A DNA stretch of 64,000 nucleotides from an uncultured bacterium (GTDB lineage Bacteria > Planctomycetota > JAJSAM01 > JAJVHW01). Where the stretch lies: NCBI GenBank assembly GCA_937996235.1, contig CALKVK010000018.1, positions 62,001 through 126,000 of the forward strand, given 5' to 3'. Of this stretch, positions 1 through 9,501 are shown piece after piece; positions within the stretch are counted from its first letter, which is position 1, and each line of letters begins with the position of its first letter. Both the position numbers and the translations under genes were made by a program. The notes under the pieces are model-generated. The model saw only the letters and a program-made list of their open reading frames with translations. It had not been told where the DNA came from and ran no database searches.

Positions 1-1
1 C

Positions 2-103
2 GGGTTCGTCGCGGGGCTGCTGCTCGTGGTGCTCCTCGCCGTGTTCACGTCGCGGGGCAGCGCGGCGGAGCGGACGGCACCTGCGCCTCGGGAGGCGCGA
101 TGA
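2..103 (+). CDS. C-terminal end of a membrane protein (partial)
   Basis: This frame enters from outside the window and ends at the TGA at 101-103. The 33 visible residues are one hydrophobic membrane segment (GLLLVVLLAVF) followed by a short charged, Ala/Pro-rich tail. The stop overlaps the ATG of the FHA gene at 100 (ATGA), so the two are translationally coupled and probably act together. Too little is visible to name the protein. Confidence 0.6.
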   Translation, partial: GFVAGLLLVVLLAVFTSRGSAAERTAPAPREAR

Positions 104-822
104 GCGACGGCCCGCTGATCGTGCTCGAGGAGGACGGCGAGCTGCACCGGCTCTACCTCGACTCGGCGGTGCTCGGCCGCAGCAAGTCGTGCGACCTCGC
201 GTTCGACCGCCAGGGCGTGTCGCGCCGTCACTGCGAGCTCGTGCTGCGGCCCGACGGGCTGTTCGTCCGCGACCTCGGATCGACCCACGGCACGCTCGCG
301 AACGGCACGCCGGTCCAGGGCGAGGCGGCGCTGCGGCGCGGCTCGGAGATCCGCCTCGGCGCGAAGGGCCCGCGCATCATGGTCATCGAGGCGAGCATCG
401 ACGGGCACGCCGTGCCGATCTCCGACCCGGAGGTCTCGACGAGCGTCGCCGACGTCCACGCCGCGCTCGGACCGAGCGGCACGCAGCCCGTGGGGAGGCC
501 GGCGGTCGCGCCGCCCCCGGTGGCGGGTACCGCGTCGAGCGACGGCGGCGCCACGCGCACCGCGTCCTCGGCGGAGCGCGCGGCGGCGCAGGCGGGCGGC
601 CCGGTGCCCGCGCGCGTCACGCGCACCGAGACGATGGAGCCCGCCACGGCGCACGCGGCACCGGGCGGCATCCCCGCCGCGGAGGCGCCGACACAGGTCG
701 CGTCGGCGCCCGCCGCACCGGGCTTCGCGCTGCACGAGGGCGCGGCGCTCGCGGCGGGCCTCGGCATCGGCGCCGTCGCCGGCATCGTGGTCGGCCTGGT
801 CGGCGTGCTGCTCTTCGGCTGA
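100..822 (+). CDS. FHA-domain protein with a C-terminal membrane anchor
   Basis: This 240-residue protein has an FHA domain at about residues 20-85. The family hallmarks are visible: GRSKSCD, the SRRH turn and the GSTHGT loop, which in known FHA domains bind phosphothreonine. Residues 100-210 are a low-complexity Ala/Pro/Thr linker. Residues 215-240 form one hydrophobic helix, so the protein looks tail-anchored with the FHA domain in the cytoplasm. It is coupled by ATGA to an upstream membrane protein. A likely role is recruiting a Ser/Thr-phosphorylated partner to the membrane. No kinase gene is visible nearby, so the partner is unknown. Confidence 0.85.
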   Translation: MSDGPLIVLEEDGELHRLYLDSAVLGRSKSCDLAFDRQGVSRRHCELVLRPDGLFVRDLGSTHGTLANGTPVQGEAALRRGSEIRLGAKGPRIMVIEASIDGHAVPISDPEVSTSVADVHAALGPSGTQPVGRPAVAPPPVAGTASSDGGATRTASSAERAAAQAGGPVPARVTRTETMEPATAHAAPGGIPAAEAPTQVASAPAAPGFALHEGAALAAGLGIGAVAGIVVGLVGVLLFG

Positions 823-831
823 CGCGCGCGC

Positions 832-1287
832 TCAGCCCGCGCCGGACACGCCCGCGCCGAGCACGATGGTGACGGGCCCGTCGTTCACGAGCGCCACCTG
901 CATGTCGGCCGCGAACCGCCCGGTGCGGGTCGGCACGCCCTCGGCCGCGAGGCGCTCGGCGACGCGCAGGTAGAGCCGCTCGGCGACGTCGGGCGCCGCG
1001 GCGCCGAGGAACGAGGGGCGGTTGCCGCGCGAGGTGTCCGCGAGCAGCGTGAACTGCGACACGACGAGCGCCTCGCCCGCGACGGCGCGCACGTCCACGT
1101 TCATGGGCTTCGCGTCGTCCGGGAAGATGCGCAGGCGCGCGAGCTTCGCGGCGAGCGCGTCGGCGGCGGCCTCGTCGTCGCCGGTCGCGACGCCGACGAG
1201 CACGAGCAGGCCGCGGCCGATGCGCGCGATCTCGCGGCCGGAGACGGCGACGGACGCCTCGCGCACACGCTGCACGACCGCTCTCAC
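832..1287 (-). CDS. dtd: D-aminoacyl-tRNA deacylase
   Basis: This 151-residue protein hydrolyses D-amino acids from mischarged tRNAs in the cytoplasm. Both DTD family signatures are present: SQFTL (about residue 77) and NDGPVT (about 135). The protein starts with the typical RAVVQRV strand, and its length is normal for the family. The GTG start at 1285-1287 overlaps the TGA of the upstream gene (GTGA). An open frame continues far upstream, but the homology begins exactly at this GTG. It is the last gene of a leftward five-gene operon. Confidence 0.95.
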   Translation of the reverse strand: MRAVVQRVREASVAVSGREIARIGRGLLVLVGVATGDDEAAADALAAKLARLRIFPDDAKPMNVDVRAVAGEALVVSQFTLLADTSRGNRPSFLGAAAPDVAERLYLRVAERLAAEGVPTRTGRFAADMQVALVNDGPVTIVLGAGVSGAG

Positions 1288-2183
1288 GCGGGCGGCTCCG
1301 CGGCCTGCCCCGCGACGTCGGCGTCGCGCGTGAGGCGCGGGCGGACGAGCACGAGCAGCGTGACGAGGCCGACGACCGCGGCGAGCGCGCCGGCGATCGC
1401 GAGACGGCCGCGCGCGGCGTCCTCGACGTAGCGCGCGACGACGCGCGTGCGTCCGGCGGGCAGGTCGAGACGCAGGAGCGGCAGCTCGCCCGCCCACGTC
1501 CGCGGCGCGACGTCGGCGCCGTCCACCGTCACGCTGCCCCCCGCGGCGGGCCACGCGAACACGTACATGCCCGCCGCGGACGCGTCGACGGTCACGGCGC
1601 CGCCCCAGAGGCCGTCGTCGAAGTCGAGGAACGGCGCGGGCTCGAGCGTCTCGGCGCCGTCGCCGCCGGGGACGACGCGCAGCACCGGCTCCGCCCCGCG
1701 CACGCGCAGCCCGGGCACGCTCTCGGCGGGATCGAGCCCCGCGACGACGTCGTTGCCGTCGGGGGCGACGGCCTGGGTGCCGTCCTCGCGGCACACGATC
1801 GCGACGCCCGCGTGCGCGAGGGCGGTCGCCGTCGCCGGCGCGATCCGCCCGCGCGACTCCCACTCGCCCGCCACGCGCGCGGCGAGGGCGTCGCAGGCCC
1901 GCTGGAACTCCGGAGCGCCCGGGGGTGCGGCGTCGAAGAGACCGAACCCGCCGGCCGCCGGCGCGCTCTCGAAGATGCGGCCGCTCGAGGGCTCCGTCCC
2001 GCCGCGGCGCACGACCAGCACGCGACGCCCGAACGCGGCGCCCGCGGCGCGCGCGTGCAACTCGGCGAGCGCGCGGACGTCCGGGCGCACCGGACGCGCA
2101 CCGCCTGCGATCGACGACGCGACGACGACCGCGCCGATCCCCGCGAAGGTGACGAGCACGCACACGACGACGCCGACCCTCAT
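1284..2183 (-). CDS. Membrane protein with a YfhO-like C-terminal module
   Basis: This 299-residue protein has an N-terminal membrane helix (about 5-25), an extracytoplasmic domain and a second membrane helix (about 265-285). The C-terminal part (a VTVDG turn, then an LDLPAGRTRVVARY-like strand, then a membrane helix) resembles the terminal beta module of YfhO-type glycosylation membrane proteins. The many other YfhO helices are missing, so this is at most a distant relative. It overlaps both neighbours by 4 bases (ATGA upstream, GTGA downstream). The function is unknown; the family link is an inference. Confidence 0.75.
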   Translation of the reverse strand: MRVGVVVCVLVTFAGIGAVVVASSIAGGARPVRPDVRALAELHARAAGAAFGRRVLVVRRGGTEPSSGRIFESAPAAGGFGLFDAAPPGAPEFQRACDALAARVAGEWESRGRIAPATATALAHAGVAIVCREDGTQAVAPDGNDVVAGLDPAESVPGLRVRGAEPVLRVVPGGDGAETLEPAPFLDFDDGLWGGAVTVDASAAGMYVFAWPAAGGSVTVDGADVAPRTWAGELPLLRLDLPAGRTRVVARYVEDAARGRLAIAGALAAVVGLVTLLVLVRPRLTRDADVAGQAAEPPA

Positions 2184-3229
2184 GGGCTTCCCGCCGCGCC
2201 CGGGAGCACGGGCACCTTGCCGCGCAGCTCGCGCGCGCTCATCCGCGCGAGCGCGTCCTGCACACCTTCGAGTCCGACCGGCGCCTCGAGCAGCGGCGTC
2301 ACGTCGATGCGCCCGGTCGCGAGCGCGTCGAGCGCAGCCCGCACGTGGCGCGGCGTGTGGTGGAACGACGAGAGCACGGCGATCTCGTCGTAGTGCAGGC
2401 GCGCGGGCGACCACGTGACGCGCACGTCGGCGGCGCAGCCGCCGAACAGCAGCACGCGCCCGCCCTTCGCGGCGAGCCCGGGCGCCGCCTGCGACGTCTC
2501 CGCCGCGCCCGCCGCCTCGACGACCGCGTCGAATCCGCGACCGCAGGGCGACGCGGCAACGAGCGCGTCGCGCGCGTCCGCGAGGTTCGGCGCCGTGACG
2601 ATCTCGGCGACGCCCATGCGCCGCGCGCGCCCCTCGGCCGCTGCACCGCGCGCGAAGAGGACCGGACGCGCCCCGCGTGCGAGGAGCTCGACGGCGAAAA
2701 CGAGCGCGATCGGCCCCGACCCGAGCAGCAGCACGCTCTCGCCGGCGCGCGCGTCGAGCACCTCGACGCCCTTCAGGACGCACGCGACGGGCTCCGTCGC
2801 CGCGGCGGGGACGGCCGCGAGCGACGCCGGGCGCGCGTACAGGTTGCGCGCGACGATGCGCGCCGGGACGAGCAGCCACTCCGCGAACGCGCCGTTGACG
2901 AACAGCAGGTCGTCGCACAGCGCCTCGCGCCCGGCGCGGCACGCCGGGCACGCGCCGCACGGCGCGCTGTTCCCGCCGACGACCGCGTCGCCCTCGCGCA
3001 CGGTCGTCACACCGGCGCCGACCGCGGCGACGGTGCCCGTGTACTCGTGCCCGATCAGGCACGGCGGGACGAGCATGCGCGCGTGGCTGCCGCGCCGCCA
3101 GACCTTCGCGTCGGTGCCGCACGTGAGCGCGGCGTCGATGCGCAGCACGACCTCGCCCGGACCGGGCTCGGGCCGCGGCACCTCGACGAGCGCCACGTCG
3201 CGCGCGCCGCGCAGCAGCGCCGCCCGCAT
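2180..3229 (-). CDS. Zinc-dependent MDR alcohol dehydrogenase (second of a pair)
   Basis: This 349-residue medium-chain dehydrogenase probably oxidises a polyol or secondary alcohol with NAD(P). Visible catalytic-zinc ligands are Cys in LTCGTDAK and His-Glu in GHEYTG. The structural-zinc loop has four cysteines (CGACPACRAGREALC). The nucleotide-binding turn is GSGPIAL. The ATG at 3229 gives the typical MRAALL start. A GTG at 3241 overlaps the upstream TGA (GTGA) and is an alternative start. The substrate cannot be read from sequence. Confidence 0.9.
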   Translation of the reverse strand: MRAALLRGARDVALVEVPRPEPGPGEVVLRIDAALTCGTDAKVWRRGSHARMLVPPCLIGHEYTGTVAAVGAGVTTVREGDAVVGGNSAPCGACPACRAGREALCDDLLFVNGAFAEWLLVPARIVARNLYARPASLAAVPAAATEPVACVLKGVEVLDARAGESVLLLGSGPIALVFAVELLARGARPVLFARGAAAEGRARRMGVAEIVTAPNLADARDALVAASPCGRGFDAVVEAAGAAETSQAAPGLAAKGGRVLLFGGCAADVRVTWSPARLHYDEIAVLSSFHHTPRHVRAALDALATGRIDVTPLLEAPVGLEGVQDALARMSARELRGKVPVLPGAAGSP

Positions 3230-3237
3230 CGTGGCGC

Positions 3238-4296
3238 TCACGCCGCGAACCCCGTCGTCAGCACGACCTTGAGCGACGCGTCGCTCGGGTGGCGCGCGAT
3301 GTCGAACGCGCGCGCGGCGTCCGCGAGGTCGAGCCGGTCGGTGACGAGATCGTCCACCCGCAACCGCCCGGAGAACACGAGCTCCGCGACCTCGTCGTTC
3401 AGGTCCACGTCGGCGCTGTACGCACCGACGACGTCCTTCTCGAGGTAGCAGACCTGTCCGGCGTCCACGGTCACGGGGTCCGCGAGCTTCGTGTGCGCGA
3501 ACAGCACGATGCGACCGCCGGGCCGCGCGGCGAGCACGGCGGCGTCGAGCGGCGCCTGCCCCGGCACCGCGAGGAGCGCGGCGTCGCAGCCGTCGCCGCC
3601 CGCCCACGCGCGCACGGCCGCGGTGACGTCCTCCGTGAAGGGGTCCACGGCGAGCTCCGCGCCCGCCGCGCGCGCGAGGTCGCGGCGTCCGGGCAGCGGC
3701 TCGCTGACGGCGACGCGCACACCCTCGAGCACGAGCAGCCGCACGAGGATCTGACCGATCGCGCCCGCCCCCACCACGAGCACCGTGTCGCCGCGCCGCG
3801 GACGTGCGACGCGCACGCACTTGAGGCAGGTGTTCACCGGCTCGAGGAACGACGCGGCCTCGAGCGACACGTGGTCCGGCACGGGTGTGACGCCCCCGCC
3901 CGCGACGATCCACGGGCGCACGAGCACGTACTCCGCGAACCCGCCGCCCGCGGGCTCGTACCCGGCGCCGACGCCCGTGCGCTTGTAGCCGGCGCACTGC
4001 GCGTAGAGGCGCCGCTCGCAGTAGCCGCACGCACGGCACGGGACGTGGTGGTAGACCTGCACGCGCGCGCCCGGTGCGAAGCCGACGACACCTGCGCCGG
4101 CCTCCGCGACGACGCCCGCCATCTCGTGTCCGAAGACGCGCGGCGGCGCGACCGTGCCGTGGTCGATCTTCTTCAGGTCGGTCCAGCAGACGCCGCACGC
4201 GGCGATGCGCACGAGCAGCTCGCCCGCGCCGCACGGCGGGACGGGCAGGTCCTCGACGCGCACGTCGCCGACGCCGCGGTAGACGACGGCGCGCAT
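3238..4296 (-). CDS. Zinc-dependent MDR alcohol dehydrogenase (first of a pair)
   Basis: This 352-residue protein belongs to the same superfamily as its downstream neighbour. Catalytic-zinc residues lie in ACGVCWTD and GHEMAG. The structural-zinc loop CRACGYCERRLYAQC is complete. The Rossmann turn is GAGAIGQ. The two proteins are clearly paralogous in layout but well diverged, so they probably act on different substrates or on successive steps. The start ATG shares one base with the stop of the M50 gene (TGATG). Confidence 0.9.
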   Translation of the reverse strand: MRAVVYRGVGDVRVEDLPVPPCGAGELLVRIAACGVCWTDLKKIDHGTVAPPRVFGHEMAGVVAEAGAGVVGFAPGARVQVYHHVPCRACGYCERRLYAQCAGYKRTGVGAGYEPAGGGFAEYVLVRPWIVAGGGVTPVPDHVSLEAASFLEPVNTCLKCVRVARPRRGDTVLVVGAGAIGQILVRLLVLEGVRVAVSEPLPGRRDLARAAGAELAVDPFTEDVTAAVRAWAGGDGCDAALLAVPGQAPLDAAVLAARPGGRIVLFAHTKLADPVTVDAGQVCYLEKDVVGAYSADVDLNDEVAELVFSGRLRVDDLVTDRLDLADAARAFDIARHPSDASLKVVLTTGFAA

Positions 4297-4916
4297 CAGA
4301 GCACCCGCCCCACGCCGCGGACGAGCGACGTCGCGACCGCTCGGGCGAAGTGCTGGAACTCGGGACGCGACGCGATGAGCGCGGCGATGACCAGCGGCCA
4401 CCAGCCGGCGCGCCGCAGCATCGGGCCGATCTCGCCGAGCTTCACGGAGGACTCGAGCACGTGGAAGCCGTCGAGGGGCGGCAGCGGGATCAGGTTGAAG
4501 AGGAACAGCAGCACGTTCAGCCGCACGGCGTGGTTCCAGAAGCCGAGCAGCGCATCGGACGCCTCGAGTCGGATCGCGACGACGAGCGTGACCGCGGCGA
4601 GCAGGGCGAGCAGCAGGTTCACGAACGGCCCGGCGAACGAGACGAGCGTCTCGCCCCAGCGCCGGTGCCGGAAGTACGCGGGCGTGACGGGCGTCAGCCC
4701 CCACGCGATCCCGACCAGTGCCACGGCCGCGAGCGACTGCCAGCCCATGTGCACGAGCGGGTTCCAGGTCAGGTGGCCGCGGCGCGCGGGCGTCGGGTCG
4801 CCCTCCCACGTCGCGACGAGCGCGTGGCCGAGCTCGTGCAGCGTGACGCTGACGATCACGATGACGAGCGTCCGGAAGAAGTACCCGGGCTCGGAGAACA
4901 GGGACGAGAGGAACAC
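4296..4916 (-). CDS. S2P-like (M50) intramembrane metalloprotease
   Basis: This 206-residue polytopic protein has the zinc motif HELGH (residues 27-31) in its first membrane segment and the second ligand motif NLIPLPPLDG (141-150, Asp149). These are the two active-site elements of the short, PDZ-lacking M50 group. It should cleave membrane-embedded substrates. It begins the leftward operon, and its product may process or regulate a membrane partner, possibly the YfhO-like protein three genes on. The substrate is unknown. Confidence 0.92.
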   Translation of the reverse strand: MFLSSLFSEPGYFFRTLVIVIVSVTLHELGHALVATWEGDPTPARRGHLTWNPLVHMGWQSLAAVALVGIAWGLTPVTPAYFRHRRWGETLVSFAGPFVNLLLALLAAVTLVVAIRLEASDALLGFWNHAVRLNVLLFLFNLIPLPPLDGFHVLESSVKLGEIGPMLRRAGWWPLVIAALIASRPEFQHFARAVATSLVRGVGRVL

Positions 4917-5098
4917 GCCGCCATCGGACGCCGCCGCCCGTCACCGGTCAAGGTTCGGCGTTCCGCGGCGGTTCTCCGCACGGCACGGGCCCACCCGTAC
5001 ACTCCGGGGCCTGTCCGAGGGGGACGCGCACCGCTCTCGTGCGCGCACTCCGGGCGCCCCGCCCCCTTCACCGAGAGCAGCTTCCGGAGAGGAACACC
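4917..5098. promoter_or_regulatory. Divergent intergenic region between the M50 operon and pepA
   Basis: These 182 bases separate two divergent transcription units, so they must hold promoters for both. A clear ribosome binding site (GGAGAGGA, 5086-5093) precedes the pepA GTG. No -35/-10 pair or operator could be assigned with confidence. Confidence 0.4.
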
Positions 5099-6580
<1,482 letters not shown>

Positions 6581-6590
6581 CAGCGCTCAG

Positions 6591-7994
6591 ATGGTCCCCG
6601 GCCGCGCGTCCGGCAGCGATTCGGGCGCGCGGCTGCTCGTCCTCGACGTGGTCGGGCTGACGCCGGCACTGCTGCGTCACGCGCCGCGCCTCGCGGCGCT
6701 CGCGGCCGAAGGCTTCGTCGCACCGCTGACGCCGGTCCTGCCGGCGGTGACGTGCACCGCGCAGGCGTCGCTCCTGACGGGCCTCGCGCCGTCGGCGCAC
6801 GGGATCGTCGCCAACGGCTGGTACGACCGCGAGCGCGCCGAGGTCGCGTTCTGGAAGCAGAGCGCGCACCTGGTGCACGGCGAGCGCGTGTGGGACGCGC
6901 TGCGCGCGCGCGTGCCCGGCGCGACCTCCGCGAACGTCTGCTGGTGGTTCGCGATGTACGGCTCGAGCGACGTGACCGTGACGCCGCGCCCCGCGTACCC
7001 CGCGGACGGCCGCAAGGTCCCGGACTGCTGGACGCACCCGTCGGACCTGCGCGACCGCCTGCAGGCGGAGCTCGGACCCTTCCCGCTGTTCCGCTTCTGG
7101 GGGCCGCGCGCGGACATCGTCTCGACGCGCTGGATCGCCGAGGCGGCGCTGCGCGTGCTCGCGTGGCAGCGGCCGACGCTGGTGCACGTCTACCTGCCGC
7201 ACCTCGACTACGCGCTGCAGAAGGTCGGGCCGGCGCATGCGTCCATCGCCGCGGAGGTCGCGCTCGTGGACGCGGAGGCCGGCCGCCTCGCCGACGCGTA
7301 CCGCGCCGCGGGCTACGGCTTCGTCGCGCTGTCGGAGTACGGCATCGTGCCCGTGGCGGACGCCGTCTTCCCGAACCGCGCGCTGCGCGACGCGGGCCTG
7401 CTCGCGCTGCGCCGCGACGCGAGCGGCGAGACGCTCGACGCCGGCGCGTCCGACGCCTTCGCCGTGTGCGACCACCAGCTCGCCCACGTCTACTGCCGCA
7501 CGCCCGCGGCGCTCGAGCGCGCACGCGAAGCGCTCGCGGCCACGCCCGGTGTCGCGTCGGTCCACGCAGGCCGCGCGCGCACGGAGCTCGGGCTCGACCA
7601 CGCGCGCGCGGGCGAGCTCGTGCTGCTCTCCGCTCCGGATCGCTGGTTCGCGCACGACTGGTGGCGCGACCCGGCCGACGCGCCCGACTACCAGCGCACC
7701 GTCGACATCCACCGCAAGCCGGGCTACGACCCGCGCGAGCTGTTCGTGGACCCGTCGCGACCGCTCATGGGGCCGCGCACCGCGGCGAAGCTGGCGCTGC
7801 GGAAGCTCGGCTTCCGCACGCTGCTCGACGTCGTGCCGCTCGACACGCGGCTCGTGCGCGGCTCGCACGGGCTCCTGCCCCGCACGCCCGACGAAGGTCC
7901 GCTGCTGCTCGCGGACAGCACGGCGGGCGCCGTCGCGACGCTGCCGCAGACGGCGGTGAAGGACTACCTGCTCGCGCGGCTCACGACGCGGTGA
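6591..7994 (+). CDS. Alkaline phosphatase-superfamily phosphodiesterase
   Basis: This 467-residue protein belongs to the nucleotide pyrophosphatase/phosphodiesterase branch of the alkaline phosphatase superfamily. Metal-site Asp lies in LVLDVVG near the N-terminus. The nucleophile Thr lies in the CTAQASLLTG block. Asp/His lie in YLPHLDY, and further ligand candidates in DHQLAHVY and RGSHG. The usual DHG triad is written SEYG, a variant seen in part of the family. No signal peptide is seen. It probably cleaves a phosphodiester or pyrophosphate; the substrate is unknown. It runs convergently into the DUF2203 gene with a 14-base overlap. Confidence 0.85.
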   Translation: MVPGRASGSDSGARLLVLDVVGLTPALLRHAPRLAALAAEGFVAPLTPVLPAVTCTAQASLLTGLAPSAHGIVANGWYDRERAEVAFWKQSAHLVHGERVWDALRARVPGATSANVCWWFAMYGSSDVTVTPRPAYPADGRKVPDCWTHPSDLRDRLQAELGPFPLFRFWGPRADIVSTRWIAEAALRVLAWQRPTLVHVYLPHLDYALQKVGPAHASIAAEVALVDAEAGRLADAYRAAGYGFVALSEYGIVPVADAVFPNRALRDAGLLALRRDASGETLDAGASDAFAVCDHQLAHVYCRTPAALERAREALAATPGVASVHAGRARTELGLDHARAGELVLLSAPDRWFAHDWWRDPADAPDYQRTVDIHRKPGYDPRELFVDPSRPLMGPRTAAKLALRKLGFRTLLDVVPLDTRLVRGSHGLLPRTPDEGPLLLADSTAGAVATLPQTAVKDYLLARLTTR

Positions 7995-8412
7995 CGGCGA
8001 GCTCGAGCGGGCGGCGGCGCACGCCGTCCGCGCGCGTCGACGTCGTGTCGTGGCGCTCGTCGCGGCCGTGGTACCACTCGACGCGCGCCTCGCCGAGCTC
8101 CCAGCAGAGCACGACCGGCGCACCGTCGACCTCGGCGGGGAAGTCGCAGATGCCGCGGGTCGCGTCGCCGAGCAGCACCCCGAGGCCCTCGAGCTCGGCC
8201 AGGCACGCGTCGCGCGACGCGGTCATCTCGGCGATGCGCGCGCGCGCCTCGTTCAGCGCGATCTGCGGCCGGTCCGGCTGCTCCCGCAGCGCCGCGTACG
8301 CGTCGTGCGCCTCCGTCACGCGCCCAGTCAGCGCCACCACGTCCGACACGATCGCGCGGACGAGCGGCAGGGAGCGGTTGGCGAGTTCGGGTGTGTAGAA
8401 CTCCGGGCTCAT
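7981..8412 (-). CDS. DUF2203 family protein
   Basis: This 143-residue protein is short and mostly helical. It has the features of DUF2203: an LANRSLPLVRAIV start, a coiled-coil middle, then LEGLGVLLGDATRGICDFPAE and an LCWELGE-x-VEWYH strand near the end. The family's function is not known. Its 3' end overlaps the phosphodiesterase gene on the other strand by 14 bases. Confidence 0.85.
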   Translation of the reverse strand: MSPEFYTPELANRSLPLVRAIVSDVVALTGRVTEAHDAYAALREQPDRPQIALNEARARIAEMTASRDACLAELEGLGVLLGDATRGICDFPAEVDGAPVVLCWELGEARVEWYHGRDERHDTTSTRADGVRRRPLELAVTAS

Positions 8413-8513
8413 GTCGCCGCGATCGTAGAGGGGCGTGCGCGCGCGTTCGAAGGAATGGCTCCGAGTAGGCGCACCCGCGCACGGCGGCGCCGCGCGGGGT
8501 ACGATCTCGCGCG

Positions 8514-9158
8514 ATGCCGCCGCGCGTCCTCCTGACGGGCTTCGAGCCCTTCGGTCCGCACGCGGTCAACCCCTCGGAGCTGGTGCTCCGCCCGCTCTCG
8601 GCGCGACCTCCCGGCGGCGCCGTGGTCTCGACGCGCGTGCTGCGCGTCAGCTACCGCGACGCCTTCGCGCCGGTGCGCGAGGCGCTCGAGGACGAACGCT
8701 TCGACGCCGTGGTGCTGATGGGCGTCGCCGCGCGCCGGGGCGCGCTGTCGTTCGAGCGCGTGGCGGTGAACCGTCGCGGCGGCGCGCAGACCGACAACGA
8801 CGGCGTGCTGCTCGCAGAGTCGCGCATCGACCCCGCGGGCCCGGCGGCGTGCTTCTCGACGCTGCCGATGGCCGCGCTCGCCGAGTCCGCACGCGCGGCC
8901 GGCGCGCCGGCCGAGCTCTCCGACGACGCGGGCACCTTCCTCTGCAACCAGGTGCTGTACGAGACGCTGCGCCACTGCGACCGCCGCGAGCTGCGGACGC
9001 GCGTCGGGTTCGTGCACCTGCCGATGCTCCCGGACGCGGCGGCGCCCGGGGAGCCGTCGCTCGACGAGCGCACGCTGCTCCTCGGTCTCGCCGCCGTCCT
9101 CGCGTACGTCGTCGCGCTGCCCCCGCCCGGGCCGGCGCTCGAGCCGCGGGATTCGTAG
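8514..9158 (+). CDS. pcp: Pyroglutamyl-peptidase I (C15)
   Basis: This 214-residue cysteine peptidase removes N-terminal pyroglutamate from peptides. The catalytic triad falls at the canonical positions: Glu81 (LSFERVAVN), Cys144 (TFLCNQ) and His168 (GFVHLP). The N-terminal LLTGFEPFG is the family hallmark. The TAG stop lies inside a perfect 17-bp hairpin (9154-9192), which may end the transcript. Confidence 0.95.
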   Translation: MPPRVLLTGFEPFGPHAVNPSELVLRPLSARPPGGAVVSTRVLRVSYRDAFAPVREALEDERFDAVVLMGVAARRGALSFERVAVNRRGGAQTDNDGVLLAESRIDPAGPAACFSTLPMAALAESARAAGAPAELSDDAGTFLCNQVLYETLRHCDRRELRTRVGFVHLPMLPDAAAPGEPSLDERTLLLGLAAVLAYVVALPPPGPALEPRDS

Positions 9159-9192
9159 GCACGCTGCGTGCGGAGCACGCAGCGTGCCTACG
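9154..9192. terminator. Perfect 17-bp hairpin overlapping the pcp stop codon
   Basis: Arms at 9154-9170 and 9176-9192 are exact reverse complements around a CGGAG loop. There is no T-tract, so it is not a canonical intrinsic terminator. It could still halt transcription, protect the mRNA 3' end, or be a member of the palindrome family found in the next 300 bases, whose cores share GCGTGC/GCACGC. Confidence 0.6.
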
Positions 9193-9198
9193 GTGCCA

Positions 9199-9276
9199 GT
9201 GGGGTGCACGCGGGCGTGCGTCACCTACGCAGGTGACGTCCGCCCCCTCGGTCGCACTGCCCGCGAGCACCATCCC
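9199..9276. repeat. Direct repeat, copy 1 (78 bp)
   Basis: These 78 bases recur without change at 9359-9436, 160 bases away. Inside is an 8-bp palindrome, CGTCACCT-ACGC-AGGTGACG, at 9219-9238. Stops interrupt every reasonable reading frame and no ribosome binding site is seen, so it is read as non-coding. Confidence 0.95.
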
Positions 9277-9316
9277 CCTGGCACTGCGCGTGCTTCCGCA
9301 CGCTCGTGCCAGGGGG
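9274..9316. repeat. Hairpin following repeat copy 1
   Basis: Outer arms CCCCCTGGCAC (9274-9284) and GTGCCAGGGGG (9306-9316) are perfect complements. Inner arms GCGTGC (9288-9293) and GCACGC (9298-9303) continue the stem. The second copy keeps the stem but with a different arm sequence. Confidence 0.85.
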
Positions 9317-9321
9317 TGGCA

Positions 9322-9344
9322 CGTCGCGTGCGTAGCACGCGGCG
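9322..9344. repeat. Hairpin with GTA loop
   Basis: Arms CGTCGCGTGC (9322-9331) and GCACGCGGCG (9335-9344) pair over 10 bp, with one pair that would be G-U in RNA. It corresponds in position and sequence to the perfect hairpin at 9479-9501. Confidence 0.8.
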
Positions 9345-9358
9345 CGCCCGCCTCTTTC

Positions 9359-9436
9359 GTGGGGTGCACGCGGGCGTGCGTCACCTACGCAGGTGACGTC
9401 CGCCCCCTCGGTCGCACTGCCCGCGAGCACCATCCC
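9359..9436. repeat. Direct repeat, copy 2 (78 bp)
   Basis: This is identical to 9199-9276, including the CGTCACCT palindrome at 9379-9398. The sequence diverges just after the repeat, inside the arm of the next hairpin, yet pairing is preserved. Confidence 0.95.
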
Positions 9437-9476
9437 GCCGGCACTGGCGCGTGCGGAGCACGCGCGCGCCGGCGGG
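9434..9476. repeat. Hairpin following repeat copy 2
   Basis: Outer arms CCCGCCGGC (9434-9442) and GCCGGCGGG (9468-9476) pair perfectly. Inner arms GCGCGTGC (9447-9454) and GCACGCGC (9458-9465) close on a GGA loop. Compared with copy 1, both arms have changed together. Confidence 0.85.
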
Positions 9477-9478
9477 CA

Positions 9479-9501
9479 CGCCGCGTGCGAGGCACGCGGC
9501 G
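9479..9501. repeat. Perfect 10-bp hairpin with GAG loop
   Basis: Arms CGCCGCGTGC (9479-9488) and GCACGCGGCG (9492-9501) are exact complements. It ends the second repeat unit. From here to 9730 no further repeat or gene is seen; that stretch should hold the promoter of the next operon. Confidence 0.85.

Noticed and set aside
9317..9332. A sigma-54 type -24/-12 promoter (TGGCAC-N5-GTGC)
   Set aside because: The -12 element lacks TTGC, and the match is part of the hairpin repeat family.
9199..9436. A CRISPR-like array
   Set aside because: There are only two copies, the repeat is 78 bp and itself palindromic, the spacer would be 82 bp of related hairpins, and no cas gene is present.
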